This document shows, piece by piece, positions 23,184 to 34,616 of a stretch of DNA of 47,500 nt; position 1 is the stretch's first letter; every line of letters starts with the position of its first letter. The notes below the pieces were generated by a model. The model made no database searches, was not told the DNA's origin, and was given only the letters and a program-made list of their open reading frames with translations. This stretch comes from Fragilaria crotonensis (taxonomy: Eukaryota; Bacillariophyta; Fragilariophyceae; Fragilariales; Fragilariaceae), in contig JAKSYS010000014.1 in NCBI GenBank assembly GCA_022925895.1, positions 1-47,500 on the forward strand. The letters run 5' to 3'. Position numbers and translations under genes: made by a program.

Positions 23184-24414
23184 ATGACAACCAAAGCGCT
23201 GTCGGACGCAGAACGAGCCATCCGCATGGAGCTCTTACTCGCGGCGCTTCCGGCATGTCAGCCGCAGGAAGGGTCACCGGCGAATACTTTCACAACGTCG
23301 GAATTAGAGGAACTCCGTGCTGTCTTGAAGGACTCTTATTTGGGACCTCGAGACCCAGATATTGATGCGATGGTGGCATCAGCTCCAAGAATGGATATCT
23401 TCAATCCCAAGGAGTGGAGGCAACCACTCTCCGGCGATGCGGACTCGAAACTTGTACAGAATTCTGGTCAAGAACAAGACGATAAACTGCATCATGTTAA
23501 TATTGATAGTCCTGAACATGAAACGCTAGGTGTCGAAGATACGTGGTACGGCGCGCCCATAATTTCGAAAGGTCTTGAATCGCAACGATTCCGCCAGGAA
23601 GTTCGACATGGCAGATTCGCAAGGCCAACCAATGGCCAGTGTCCAGGATTTCTACAATGCAATCTTGTTGTTTTGCCCCAAGGCCAGCATGCGTTTGACT
23701 TTTTGCTCTTTTGTCAACGCAACAAGAAGGCTTGCCCGTTGATTGAGGTTTGCGATGTAGGGTCACCTCATCCGAAAGGTGTGGCACGAGATGCCGATCT
23801 CAGAACCGATCTTCCGAAGTGAGTTGTAATGATCAATTGATGACCATCTCCTGATCGATTGCTAACGCAGACATATCTGTATTGCCCACGTAGGTACGCT
23901 ATTTACAGGGATGGAGTACTTGAGAGGGAAGTTGACGATGTTACTGGTTACTGGCCTGAGAACCCGTTGCTTTCCTGATTGGTTGCAGCCATACGACGGC
24001 GCTTTTATCAAAGCAGGCATTCCACTGCGATCTGCGGAAGCGGGGAAGAATGTGCCCATGTATCGAACCAACCTGCCATGTCGATCGTCAGGCTCTCTGT
24101 CTGGCAACATGGTGGTATCTATGAAGCCCATCAAGGCACTCGATATTGCAAAAGAAGTAGAAATCACCTCTCAATACCCTCATGCCCATGGTCCTCCAGT
24201 CTGTGTTGGCAATGCCAAATCAATCGGGATAACCGATTTGGAAAACCCAGATTGGGGCGATGCGATTGATGTTCGTGAGGATGAAATACCAGTCTTTCAT
24301 GCTTGCGGCGTGACACCGCAATCAGTATTGATGGATAGCAGGGTCCCGTTCGCAATCACACACTCGGCGGGGTACATGTTCGTGACCGATCTTCCCAGCG
24401 ATGTCGCAATCTGA
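23184..24414 (+). CDS. DUF1445 / D-glutamate cyclase family protein
   Basis: Exon 1 is 23184-23818, the intron 23819-23893 (75 nt, GTGAGT...CGTAG) and exon 2 23894-24414. The family core is plain: [118 protein letters not shown] and [14 protein letters not shown]. About 130 N-terminal residues precede the core, and no clear targeting signal is visible. Family members include mammalian mitochondrial D-glutamate cyclase (DGLUCY), which converts D-glutamate to 5-oxoproline. Frame breaks near 23972 and 24005 both lie in T runs. One extra T at each restores an open frame, and the spliced length then becomes a multiple of three (386 codons). Probably a functional gene with two base-call deletions. 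Confidence 0.85.
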
Positions 24415-24664
24415 TCTACTGTCGTTTTTATGCACTCCTCAAAAATCGTGCCCACTACACTCTACCTACCCTTCCACTCTGGCTAGAGCAGAGACCCGAC
24501 TGTCCAGCAGTCACTATTAACTTTTAACATACTCCCTGTATGCTCATTGGAAACGAACCTTAACAAGCACTCCGGACTTCGGAGTATGCGTGAATCTACT
24601 GCTGCGTTCTTTGACTACCAGTACCGGGTTGTTTGCAGTATGCAGTAGTCAGTCATACTAGAAG

Positions 24665-25248
24665 AGTCAAGGTACAGCAGCTAACAGCTGTTATTGTGCC
24701 GTTATTGACGTTGAATTTTCGTCCCCGCCAGCTGAGTCCCATCCGGCTTTGGATACGAAGATTCTCACGCCAACTGTATACGGCGAATCGCCAGTACGAA
24801 AACTACAGTTGTCCCGGACTGCTTTCCGCCCTCATAACCTCCTTTTCTACAACAACAATTTGTCCACATTTTCCCAGGCAATTCAACTGTGATTTCCTTC
24901 ATGTGCCAACTAATTTCCAACATGTGTCCTCATCATGTTGGCTAAGTCTGGCCATGTTGCAACAGTTGTTGCAATCACCAATTTACTCTTGGAAGTGGAG
25001 TTGGTGCTGACATTTCAATGCCCTTATCAGTGGGATGAAGGCTTTGAATGTTCACTCCCACAACCCTCTAACTTCGCGAAAGTAGATCGGCAAGATTCAA
25101 TCGGACCTGGATTGAATTGGTTCCTTCAAAGTGAAACCTAGAAATAAGCTCATAAGTTAAACAACACTAGAATTAAAACTCTACGTTTGACCGAACCCGG
25201 ATTTCTACGAACTAGTACGCAGCCTTGATCACGCCGTGTACTTCGACT
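24665..25248 (+). repeat. 5' LTR of Copia element 2
   Basis: 584 bp, from AGTCAAGG to CTTCGACT. Followed at once by GGTTATTTTCGCCC, the probable primer-binding region (tRNA not assigned). Confidence 0.93.
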
Positions 25249-25492
25249 GGTTATTTTCGCCCAATAATAAGACTTACCCTCTAACGCACTTTCCTCTCCG
25301 GCAAGCTCGTTTCAAGTTCCTTTCCAAGGAAGCTACGCTCAGCGTCAAGGCAGGTCTCCTCCGGCGATCCTGCGACAGCCCCACGTCTTCCCAAGACTAG
25401 GCTGATTCATTGCTCTCTGCCAACTCGAGTACGCAGTCAGCAATCTGTTGAGTGGTTGAAGATCTGCTTTCCAAGCCAAGACTCCAATCATC

Positions 25493-27696
25493 ATGTCGGT
25501 TCCACCATCTGAAGGCTCTACGTCCCCGACGAATCTTCCAGACGAACCTGTTGTTGGAATCCTGGGACTGCTGTCGAAGGCCGCGGCAATCCAGAAGGAT
25601 TCGAGATCTCCGATCCTGTCGACGTTCGCCTCACCGAGGCAATCGCTCAAGCCAGGACTCTTGCTACTGATGAAGAGTCTGTCTTGGAGTTCCCAACTCC
25701 AATGACTGCCCCAGTGGAGCTCCCAGCTCCTTCAAGCTCCAAGCCTCTTGTTCCCTCATTGGGGAATCACTTTGGTGACCAAGGATGAATGGTCTGCTTG
25801 GACAGGTGGAAAGCCCAACCACACCTGGACAGGTTTGATGGCTCCATTGCTCTCCTAGAGCACACCTCTCCCAACCAGCTCCGCCCTGTCTATGTTTCTG
25901 CAGCCCAGAAGGGCTACAACTTCAGGAGAACTGGGCACAAGATCTCCTTCAAGCCAAGTGATGATTTGATCAGCTTCCAGAATGTTGTCTGGGATCATCT
26001 CAAGGACACTGGGATGGACTCCATTGCCTACCTCAGGGACCCAACTGACGACGCCAAGATGACTAACGTTATCAAGGCTCACGCCAGGTACACGGTTCAG
26101 TCGGCAAAGTTGTTGGCGGAAGCTCAAGTTCAACGCTACGACAAGTATGACAGGACCAACGATATGGCAGCCAGGACCTATTTGCTTGCTTCACTATCTA
26201 CTGAGCTAAGCAACAAGGTGACTGAGAAGTTGGATGATTCTGACTCCTTCCCTGTTGTCTGGCTCCAGTTCCTCAAGTCCATCCAGTCCACCTCCATTGA
26301 GAGGTTTGAAGATCTCAAGGCCATCATCAAGGCCAGGCTCCCAAGTCAGTACTCTGGAGAGAACCTTGAACAATTGGCAGCTCACTTTCGCAAGGATGCA
26401 AATGAGTTGACAACTGCTGGCCAGTATGACCACAACCTCACTCTGGCCATGCTCAAGATCTTTCTTTGGCTGGTGGTTCTGGCAATGAGGACTTCCGCTT
26501 CCCCTGAGATCTGTCAAGCAGAACTTGGAGCAAGCTCTTTGGACATTGGATTCAAGGACAAGGAAGCTGCCAACCTTCACATGCAAGTCAACAAGCTGAC
26601 CTACAAGGACATCTGCGCTCACGCAGAGGATGCCTACAGGACGCTCTTTGACAGGAAGGAGTGGCCACCTGCACGTCACACTCGCGACTCCAAGGCTCCA
26701 CCAGCTGCATTCGGAAACATGGCGACTCCAATCACCAGAGCTGAGGTACTCAACCTCATCCAGTCCAAGGCCTCCAACAATGGTGCTGGACTTGCCAAGA
26801 AAGGAGTCTGTCACAAGTGCAACAAGCCTGGACACTGGTCGCGCGAATGCCCAGAGAACAACAAGGGCAAGGGCAGGAATGGGAATGGCAATGAAAGACC
26901 AAAGGATGTCAAGTCCTGGAAGTCTACTCCTCCTCCATCTGGAGCACCCCAAGTCAAGCAAGCCAATGGAAAGGCTTTCAACTGGTGCGCAAGCTGCAAG
27001 CGTTGGACTACTACCCACGCAACGGCAACGCACACTGGAGTCAAGAAGAGCTCTGAGGGCCCTCAAGGTGTTGGTTCTGCAATCAACAATGTCTCTCTTG
27101 CCTTCGATCCATCGGTGTGGACCACGGAAATTGAGGTCGTCCCAAGTGTGACTGACGCGCTCTTTATCCTGCGCACCATGGTGACCCGGATCCTCCCCGT
27201 ACTCGTTCTACTGCTCACCTACGTGATGGCAATATTTTCAGTCCCGTTTGCAAAAACTATGTGGACCTCCACGCTGGAAATTATTCAACTCGCCATGGCG
27301 CATTTTAACGCCGTCGATTGGAGCCAAGTCATGGCAATCCTTCGAGCGCATGTCATGGTCGTTCGCCCGCACGTCTCGCAATTTTTGGAGGCTCACCAGG
27401 AGGCGCTCATTGCTCCATTGCTTTGGGCCTTACTGGCCATGGTCGTACTGTTCTGGCTTCCTAAGCCCAGCTCAACATCGCCTGAGCCTGATCCTAAGGA
27501 GCTACCTTCTCGCCGCCATCGTCGTGCTCTCAAGCAACACAATCGCAAGGTCACACGACGCGCGAATGTTCCCAAGCCGGAAGTATTCGCTCCCATGGAC
27601 TGCATCGCAGGTACCCCATTAACTTGCGATCCATGGGACGCTACATTCGGAGGAATGCACCAACGTTGGTTGAACAACAGCAGCAAGTGCAGTTGA
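25493..27696 (+). CDS. Copia 2 Gag with zinc knuckle and two hydrophobic segments
   Basis: Starts MSVPPSEGSTSPTNLP. One or more frame changes before 25789 lead through AIAQARTLATDEESVLEFP into the main open frame (25789-27696). The helical core includes KLDDSDSFPVVWLQFLKSI and FEDLKAIIKARLPSQYSGE, as in UBN2/Gag-type domains. A CCHC knuckle CHKCNKPGHWSREC lies at 26809-26850, and a second Cys/His cluster is WCASCKRWTTTHATATH. Unusually, two strongly hydrophobic stretches follow: LPVLVLLLTYVMAIFSVPF (about 27190-27250) and LIAPLLWALLAMVVLFWLP (about 27405-27465). A basic tail comes after. The product binds genomic RNA and forms particles by family expectation; the role of the hydrophobic part is unknown. 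The pol frame begins overlapping near 27624. Confidence 0.8.
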
Positions 27697-30600
27697 ACGA
27701 CCTTCACTCCAAGGTTGCAACTCTCCTTCAGCGTGTCGACTCGCTCAAGCGCTCCATTCCGCGATCAACTCACTGGACCTGCCGCCACTGCAACGATACA
27801 ATCGTCCATGGGCCAACTGAACCTTGCCCCAAGCTCCGTAACACATCCCGCTCGCCATCGGATTTGTCGACGCAAGAGGAAGGGCCAAGGATCAACCACT
27901 GCGATGTCAACGACGCCTACCTCGACGCTCCGCTTCGCCAGCAGCGACGCCGCGCTCGCAGGCTTCCCAAGTCCAACGGCGTCTATCGCCCCGTCTCTCC
28001 CATTGGCTTCCAAGGCCTAGGGAACCATCAGTGGACCTCCAAGCAACTTCAAGCTGCTCGCAAGATGGCAATGCAAGTGAACATGGCTAAGTTTCCAAAC
28101 GGCAACTACTCCACAATCCTTCGCATGGCTCTCCAGTCAACCGACCGCTTCCGCGAATCCCTTCCCAAGGCTTCAACGTTTCCTGTCATTTGGGACTCTG
28201 GTGCAAGCATCTCGATCACTCCTGACCGCAAGGACTTTGTTGGACCCATCAACACCCCTGGCCCTATCACTCAACTGCAGGGCATTGCAAAGGGACTCAG
28301 GATTGAAGGCCAAGGTCATGTTCTGTGGGCAATGCAAGATACTCTGGGCAACCTAAGGATGCTCAAGGTCCCAGCATACTTGGTGTCTTGCATCAAGGTC
28401 AGGCTCCTATCCACCACAAGCTTGCTCCAAGCTTACCCTGGAGAGACCATCACCATTGAAGCTCATCAACTGACCTTGAGTGGCACCTCTGATGAAGCCA
28501 GAGGGCAACTCATTGCAAGAGTCAACCCTGACAACAACTTGCCTACCTCTGATGCACACCGCAGCTCAGATACTCCCAAGGCAGTTGCAGCTCTCAACAT
28601 TACTCTCAACACTGTTCATGAGAGCAACCTCAACTTGACTGAAGCTGAGAAGGAGTTATTAAGGTGGCACCACCGCCTTGGACACCTTTCCTTTCGCAAG
28701 ATCCAATTCATCATGCGAACTGGAGTCCTGAGTCGGAGTGAGTCGCATCGATCACTCCATACTGCTGCTTGCCGAATTGTCAACCCTCCCAAGTGTGCCG
28801 CATGCCAATATGGGAAGCAACATCAGCGACCAGCTCCTGCCAAGATCACAACTGTTATCAAGGATCGAGCTGGAGTTCTCAAGGCAGACAACTTGCTCCT
28901 GGACAACAAGTCTCCATTGATCACTTCATTTGTGGAACAAAGGGAAGGCTCTTCTCTTCAGCTGGAAGGAGCTTGAACTCAGACATGTTTGCTGGTGGCT
29001 GCCTCTTCATTGATCATGCTTCCAACTTTGTGCATGTCGAGTTTCAGAAGCATCTGAACACTCATGAGACCCTGAAGGCCAAGCAGAACTTTGAGTTGAT
29101 GGCAAGGGACAGTGGAGTCATTCCACAATCCTATCTCTCTGACAATGGTGGGAGCTTCACCTCAGCTAAGTTCACTGAGCACCTTGGAACTCTGAAGCAA
29201 GTTGTCAAGTTTGCTGGAGTTGGAGCTCACCATCACAATGGCCATGCTGAGAGGGCAATCCAAACGATCATGTCGATTGCTCGGACAATGATGCTCCACT
29301 CTGCAGTGCATTGGCCAGATGTGGCTGATGCAACACTTTGGCCAATGGCAGTCTCCCATGCTATCTTCCTCCACAACCATGTTCCTGATTTGGCAACAGG
29401 TCTCTGTCCAAGTGATGTCTTCACCAAGTCCAGATGGGAGCAAAGGAAGTATCATGATCTGCATGTGTGGGGATGCCCTGTGTATGCTCTTGAGAAAACC
29501 ATTGCAGATGGAAAGAAGCTGCCTCGCTGGAAGCCTCGGTCCATCCGCTGCGTCAACATGGGGCTCTCCAAGAAGCATGCAAGCACAGTCCCCTTGGTTT
29601 TGAATCCAGAGACAGGGTACATCACTCCCCAATATCACATTGTGTTTGACGATTGGTTTGCAACGGTGGCTACTAATGTGGATGCCCTCCCGGATTTTAA
29701 TACAACGCGTTGGGCCCGTTTGTTTGGCGACTCAAGATATCAGTTCCCATTCGATGACGACGACGACAATGATGCTACAGAGGAAGCGCGAATGGACTCC
29801 CAAGCTACAGAAGCCATCAATGAGAACCAAACAAGAGTTGCTGCCTCCATGGATGAAGCTGTTGCAATTGAACAACTCCCAGTTCCTCCCTTGGCTGAGG
29901 CTCCACCCAGGACACCAACTGTTCCACAGCCATTGCCAAGCTCTCCATTGCTCACTCCAAGGCCTCCAACTCCCATGATGTCTCAAACGAGGGAGCAGTC
30001 TATCGATCCTCGGTCTCTCCAGTCTCCTCCAACGCCAGACATCAGAACTTCACCTCTGCAACGCCGTCCACACTCCAGCTCACAAGCCAAGGAAGAGACG
30101 CCACGCAAGGTCCCAGCTACCCCGATCTCCCCAGTTCATCAGCCAATCTTCTCCCCAGTTCGGGAGCAGACCCCAATGTCTGAAACGAGGGAGAGTCCTG
30201 TTCCAGACAATGCATTCGCCCTTGACTCACCACGTGACGAGCAACCAGTCAAGTCGCCTCCGCCACCAACGTCTCCGCGCCGGTCCAACCGCATTCGCGC
30301 AGCACCACAACGCCTTGGATACGATAACACTCAAGGCCATGGATACTTTGCTTCTCCAAGTGCTTGGATCTTTGAGGAAAATGGAATCATCCTTTCCCCA
30401 ACTGCCTTCAAGGCAGCTGCATCTGATCCTGACACTCTGAGCTTTGACCAAGCTATGGCTGACATTGAGCATGTGACCAAGTGGATGGAGGCAGCTGCTA
30501 AGGAAGTGGCAAGCCTTGAGAAGAATGGGACTTGGAAGGAAGTCAGTATCCTTGAAGCCAAGACCAAGATTCTCCCAGGGACTTGGGTATTTCGCGCAAG

Positions 30601-32010
30601 CGATCCCCAGATGGAGAAGTCACCAAGTACAAAGCGCGCTACTGTGTTCGAGGCGACCTTGAAGAAGGAGAACCTGAAACCTATGCCCCAGTTGTTGCTT
30701 GGAGTTCAGTTCGATTGTTCCTTGTCTTGTCCCTAACATTGGGATGGCAAACTTGCTCCATTGACTTCAGCAGTGCCTTTGTCCAAGCCAACCTAACTGA
30801 CCCAGTCTGGATCCACATGCCAAGAGGCTTCAAGTCTGATCAGCCAAGTGACCAAAGAACCTGCCTACGACTTGTTAAGAGCCTCTACGGCCTCTCGGTT
30901 GCTCCCCGCCTTTGGTATCAACACATTCGTGAAGCACTCCTCCTCCAAGGATTGAAGCAGAGTGCCACAGACTCATGCCTCTTGTACAGCAAGACCATCA
31001 TGATTGTTCTCTATGTTGATGATCTTGGGATTGCCTACTCCAACAAGAAGGATCTTGACAAACTGTTCCAGGATCTTACTGATTTGGGTTTGGAGTTCAC
31101 TCGTGAAGGCACATTCACTGATTTTCTTGGAATCAAGTTTGTCAAGGATGAAGTCTCCAACACTGTCACCCTAACACAAAAGGGTTTGATTCAGAAGATC
31201 ATAAAGGCAACAGGACTTCAAGACTGCAACCCCAACCACACTCCTGCTATGCAAGCATGCCTTGGGATTGACCCTGATGGAGAACCCATGGATGAGTTCT
31301 GGAACTACCGCTCTATTGTTGGAATGCTCTTGTACTTGTCAACAAACACAAGGCCAGACATCACATTTGCAGTAAGTCAAGTTGCCAGGTTCAATCATTC
31401 TCCCAAGAAGAGCCATGCCATGGCAATCAAAACAATTGTCCGCTACTTGCACCGCACTGCTGACAAAGGAACTATTGTGACTCCCACTGGAGACCTCTCT
31501 CTTGATTGTTATGTTGATGCTGACTTTGCTGGCCTCCATGGTCGTGACCCTGATCATTCTGACACCAGCGCCAAGTCCCGCACCGGCTACATCATCACCC
31601 TTGGAGGTTGTCCAATTCTCTGGAAGTCTCAACTGCAAACAGAGATCTCCCTGTCTACATTGGAATCTGAGTACTCTGCTCTCAGTGCAAGCATGAGGAC
31701 TCTGTTGCCACTTCGTGATCTTCTTGGAGAAATCTGCAAGGAATTGACTCTGCCACCTGACTTCAAGTCTACCATTCGCTGCCGAGTCTTCGAAGACAAC
31801 AATGGTGCTCTGCTTCTTGCTACCAAGCAACGCATTACTAATCGCACCAAGTACTTCCTGGTCAAGTGGCACTTCTTCTGGCACCACGTCCGCAACGGAG
31901 ATGTCGAAGTGCTCAAGATTGCAACCACTGACCAGTTGGCTGACTACCTTACCAAGGGCCTCAATCGAGAAGTTTTTGAACGCATTCGAAAGCTTGCTCA
32001 AGGTTGGTGA
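27624..32010 (+). CDS. Copia 2 Pol: protease, integrase, RT, RNase H
   Basis: Protease motif VIWDSGASISITP is near 28190. The pre-integrase zinc region is WHHRLGHLSFRKIQ with KCAACQYGKQ (28660-28820). Integrase catalytic residues lie in SIDHFICGT, YLSDNGGSFTS and HNGHAERAIQT (28915-29270). A long Pro/Ser linker with SPVREQTP-like repeats follows (29860-30290). RT shows GTWKEVSILEAKTKILPGTW, KARYCVRGDLEEG, CSIDFSSAFVQA, LYGLSVAPRLWY and IVLYVDDLGIAY (about 31015). RNase H shows CYVDADFAGLHG, STLESEYSALSASM and VFEDNNGALLLA. The frame moves by -1 near 27640, 28905 and 30600, the first two inside overlapping open frames. Ends LTKGLNREVFERIRKLAQGW at 32010. Confidence 0.93.
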
Positions 32011-32152
32011 CACGCGGCACCGCCGCACTTGTGTTGGGTGGATTTAAGAGTGTTCCCCTCTTATCCTGCAAGCCCATATGTTTATTGTTCATGTCCTACA
32101 TTTTCACCACACCATCACTAATCTATTTCTTGTTTCATTGAATGAGAGGGAG

Positions 32153-32737
32153 AGTCAAGGTACAGCAGCTAACAGCTGTTATTGTGCCGTTATTGACGTT
32201 GAATTTTCGTCCCCGCCAGCTGAGTCCCATCCGGCTTTGGATACGAAGTTTCTCACGCCAACTGTATACGGCGATTCGCCAGTACGAAAACTACAGTTGT
32301 CCCGGACTGCTTTCCGCCCTCATAACCTCCTTTTCTACAACAACAATTTGTCCACATTTTCCCAGGGCAATCCAACTGTGATTTCCTTCATGTGCCAACT
32401 AATTTACAACATGTGTCCTCATCATGTTGGCTAAGTCTAACCATGTTGCAACAGTTGTTGCAATCACCAATTTACTCTTGGAAGTGGAGTTGGTGTTGAC
32501 ATTTCAATGCCCTTATCAGTGGGATGAAGGCTTTGAATGTTCACTCCCACAACCCTCTAACTTCGCGAAAGTAGATCGGCAAGATTCAATCGGACCTGGA
32601 TTGAATTGGTTCCTTCAAAGTGAAACCTAGAAATAAGCTCATAAGTTAAACAACACTAGAATTAAAACTCTAAGTTTGACCGAACCCGGATTTCTACGAA
32701 CTAGTACGCAGCCTTGATCACGCCGTGTACTTCGACT
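32153..32737 (+). repeat. 3' LTR of Copia element 2
   Basis: 585 bp and about 98% identical to the 5' LTR by eye. Followed by the AGAAG target duplication. Confidence 0.93.
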
Positions 32738-32742
32738 AGAAG

Positions 32743-33111
32743 CTACATACTCGAGTACTGTCGTACATGGTACTTGTACTCCCATCTCCCATCCAAGCAA
32801 TTCAATCCTACAGTACTTGTACTCCGTACTAGTACCTATTAAAGCATGCATACTCCACTACAAGACAATTGCGTGCCACTGGTACAGTACTGCCGGTACC
32901 AGTAGTACATGTACCTGAGAACTGGCCGAAGGCCGAACCATCCGACATCATCGAAGCTCCCGGATAGAGGTTTGTTACTTCTGACACTTTCACACATCAC
33001 ATGCACTTCGTATATATCAGTAGCCACCTGTGACGGATTCCGCATCTCAAGACGCTCCGAAGTCCAAATCCGAGACCAAGAGGAATGGTTAAAATAGCCG
33101 GTCGTAGAGAA
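32743..33111. other. Upstream region of the aldo/keto reductase-like gene, GTAC-rich
   Basis: 32745-32920 is dense in GTACT, AGTAC, GGTACC and related palindromes. There is no gene. Copia 2 inserted about 370 bp upstream of the next gene, so that promoter may be partly separated from older upstream sequence. Confidence 0.5.
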
Positions 33112-34452
33112 ATGCTGAAGCGCAGCGACCTAGTATCGTGTATTTCCACAATCCTGATTTTATCTACGGGTGCTTATCCGCTGGTGCCCTCACATGTACG
33201 GCATCATAGGAGAACGCACGTGGTTGTACAGCGGTTGGCTCGGTCCACTGGTGGTTCTGCAGCCATAGCTTCATCATTGGATCAAAGAACGATAGAGGAA
33301 GAGTCCAATTTTTGGGTCGCAGTACGGAAACGAAATCCGGCCGAAGAAAAGTACCGAGTCCCGTGTTTCCAGAATCTCGACAAGGATGGATCGCTGCCCG
33401 ACGCTTGCTATACCAGCCTAACAGACCCGGCATTCCAACCAAAACCAAGCTGTCTGGTATCGATTGACTTGAGTGAAACAACATTAGACGATGACACGCT
33501 TTCATACGTGCATCAATGTATTGACGCAGGACTCACGACAATACAAGGTGGTACACCATATTGTTATCGTTTGCTCCAAGAACAGACCCCACGGACAGTC
33601 TTGAACCGAGCAAATTTGGTCACATCCCTGCGTGTTCCAACACTTTTAGCTGGTAATCCCCGCGACGTGCTTCTCCGTCCTCTTTATGAAACAGGAGGGC
33701 CATGCATCGATACGCTACAATTGCAACACAACCCAAAATCACCGTATTTTATGGATTTGCTAGACGTGGCTACAGATTTGCAACGTGAAGGTCTTATTCG
33801 ATCAATTGTGGGTTACCGCATGCCCCCAAAGTTGATGCGAGAAGCGCATGAGTGTGGCTTTCGAATCGAGACGAATCAAATACCGATGAACCTATTGGAT
33901 CCGTGCCGGAATTACAATCCAGAGCTTCTCCTGGCAGCCAAGGATACCAATACATTGCTGGTCATTGACAGTCCACTTGCGGGGGGACTTTTGACGGATC
34001 GGTACCACAGCCGACGCGGAGAACCCTACAAGTATGAGCTGACTCCCTCGGAGCGCCATCACCTGTTTTCTCTTTACGAATGGTCGAAACGTAGAACGAC
34101 GAGAAAGAATCCATGGATTGGTTTTCAATCTGACATGATGGACGTGCTCTACCACATTGCCCTCAAACACCGTGTTTCTATCGACACTGTCGTTCTGCGT
34201 TGGACTCTGCAGCAGGACTATGTGTCTCGTGTTGTCGTGCAAGGCGATTTGCGAGACATTGAGGAGCAACGTCAATTCCACCCTCAACGACTACGGCGAG
34301 TATTTTCATTTGAACTTGATGACGACGAGATCAACCAACTCTGGGAAGCCAGCGGGTGTGAGAAACCGAGTGCGACGCTTCCAATGTTAAATTTGGAAAA
34401 CTTGGAGATGAGCGGCAATGGCCTGTTTCTACCTTCCGACATGACACGATGA
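33112..34452 (+). CDS. Aldo/keto reductase-like protein, signal-peptide bearing, catalytically degenerate
   Basis: Single intact frame, 446 aa from ATG 33112 (MLKRSDLVSC); an in-frame ATG at 33085 would add nine residues. The hydrophobic start ISTILILSTG followed by AYPLVP looks like a signal peptide with an ASAFAP-like site, so plastid or ER targeting is inferred. The barrel follows the aldo/keto reductase plan: SCLVSIDLSETTLDDDTL, IDAGLTTIQGGTPY, LVTSLRVP, IDTLQLQHN, GLIRSIVGYRMPPKLM, IETNQIPMNLLDP, TLLVIDSPLAGGLLTDRY, VLRWTLQQDYVSRVVVQG. Active-site positions look altered: TIQGG stands where the catalytic Asp lies in DTA, and the Lys strand lacks its Lys. It may be a pseudoenzyme. Convergent with prefoldin 2, 164 bp between stops. 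Confidence 0.75.
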   Translation: MLKRSDLVSCISTILILSTGAYPLVPSHVRHHRRTHVVVQRLARSTGGSAAIASSLDQRTIEEESNFWVAVRKRNPAEEKYRVPCFQNLDKDGSLPDACYTSLTDPAFQPKPSCLVSIDLSETTLDDDTLSYVHQCIDAGLTTIQGGTPYCYRLLQEQTPRTVLNRANLVTSLRVPTLLAGNPRDVLLRPLYETGGPCIDTLQLQHNPKSPYFMDLLDVATDLQREGLIRSIVGYRMPPKLMREAHECGFRIETNQIPMNLLDPCRNYNPELLLAAKDTNTLLVIDSPLAGGLLTDRYHSRRGEPYKYELTPSERHHLFSLYEWSKRRTTRKNPWIGFQSDMMDVLYHIALKHRVSIDTVVLRWTLQQDYVSRVVVQGDLRDIEEQRQFHPQRLRRVFSFELDDDEINQLWEASGCEKPSATLPMLNLENLEMSGNGLFLPSDMTR

Positions 34453-34616
34453 TGAGGGATGGAGGGAATGCGATTGAGTCACACAACTTTTTCTGCGGTT
34501 GCGTTTGATTGACTGTATTGATTAATGCTATCCGAACATCCTACCGGCAGTTACGATAACTACGTTTCAGTCATTATATTAGATAATTATTGCAAATTGA
34601 ATCCCCCACATCTCGA

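Larger units (their letters stand above)
24660..32742 (+). mobile_element. Ty1/copia LTR retrotransposon 2 (8.07 kb, with 5-bp target duplication)
   Basis: LTRs are at 24665-25248 and 32153-32737. They are flanked by a perfect AGAAG duplication (24660-24664, 32738-32742). The LTR termini are AGTCAAGGTAC and GTACTTCGACT, an imperfect inverted repeat beginning AG and ending CT instead of TG...CA. A purine run GAGAGGGAG directly precedes the right LTR (polypurine tract). Internal order is gag with CCHC knuckle, protease, integrase, RT, RNase H. I count roughly nine differences between the LTRs, so insertion is recent. The gag-pol frame shifts three times downstream of 25789, each consistent with loss of one base. 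Confidence 0.94.

Noticed and set aside
27624-27696. Programmed -1 frameshift between Gag and Pol of Copia 2
   Set aside because: Two further -1 changes occur inside pol, where frameshifting has no purpose. Base loss explains all three equally well, and no clear slippery heptamer was identified.
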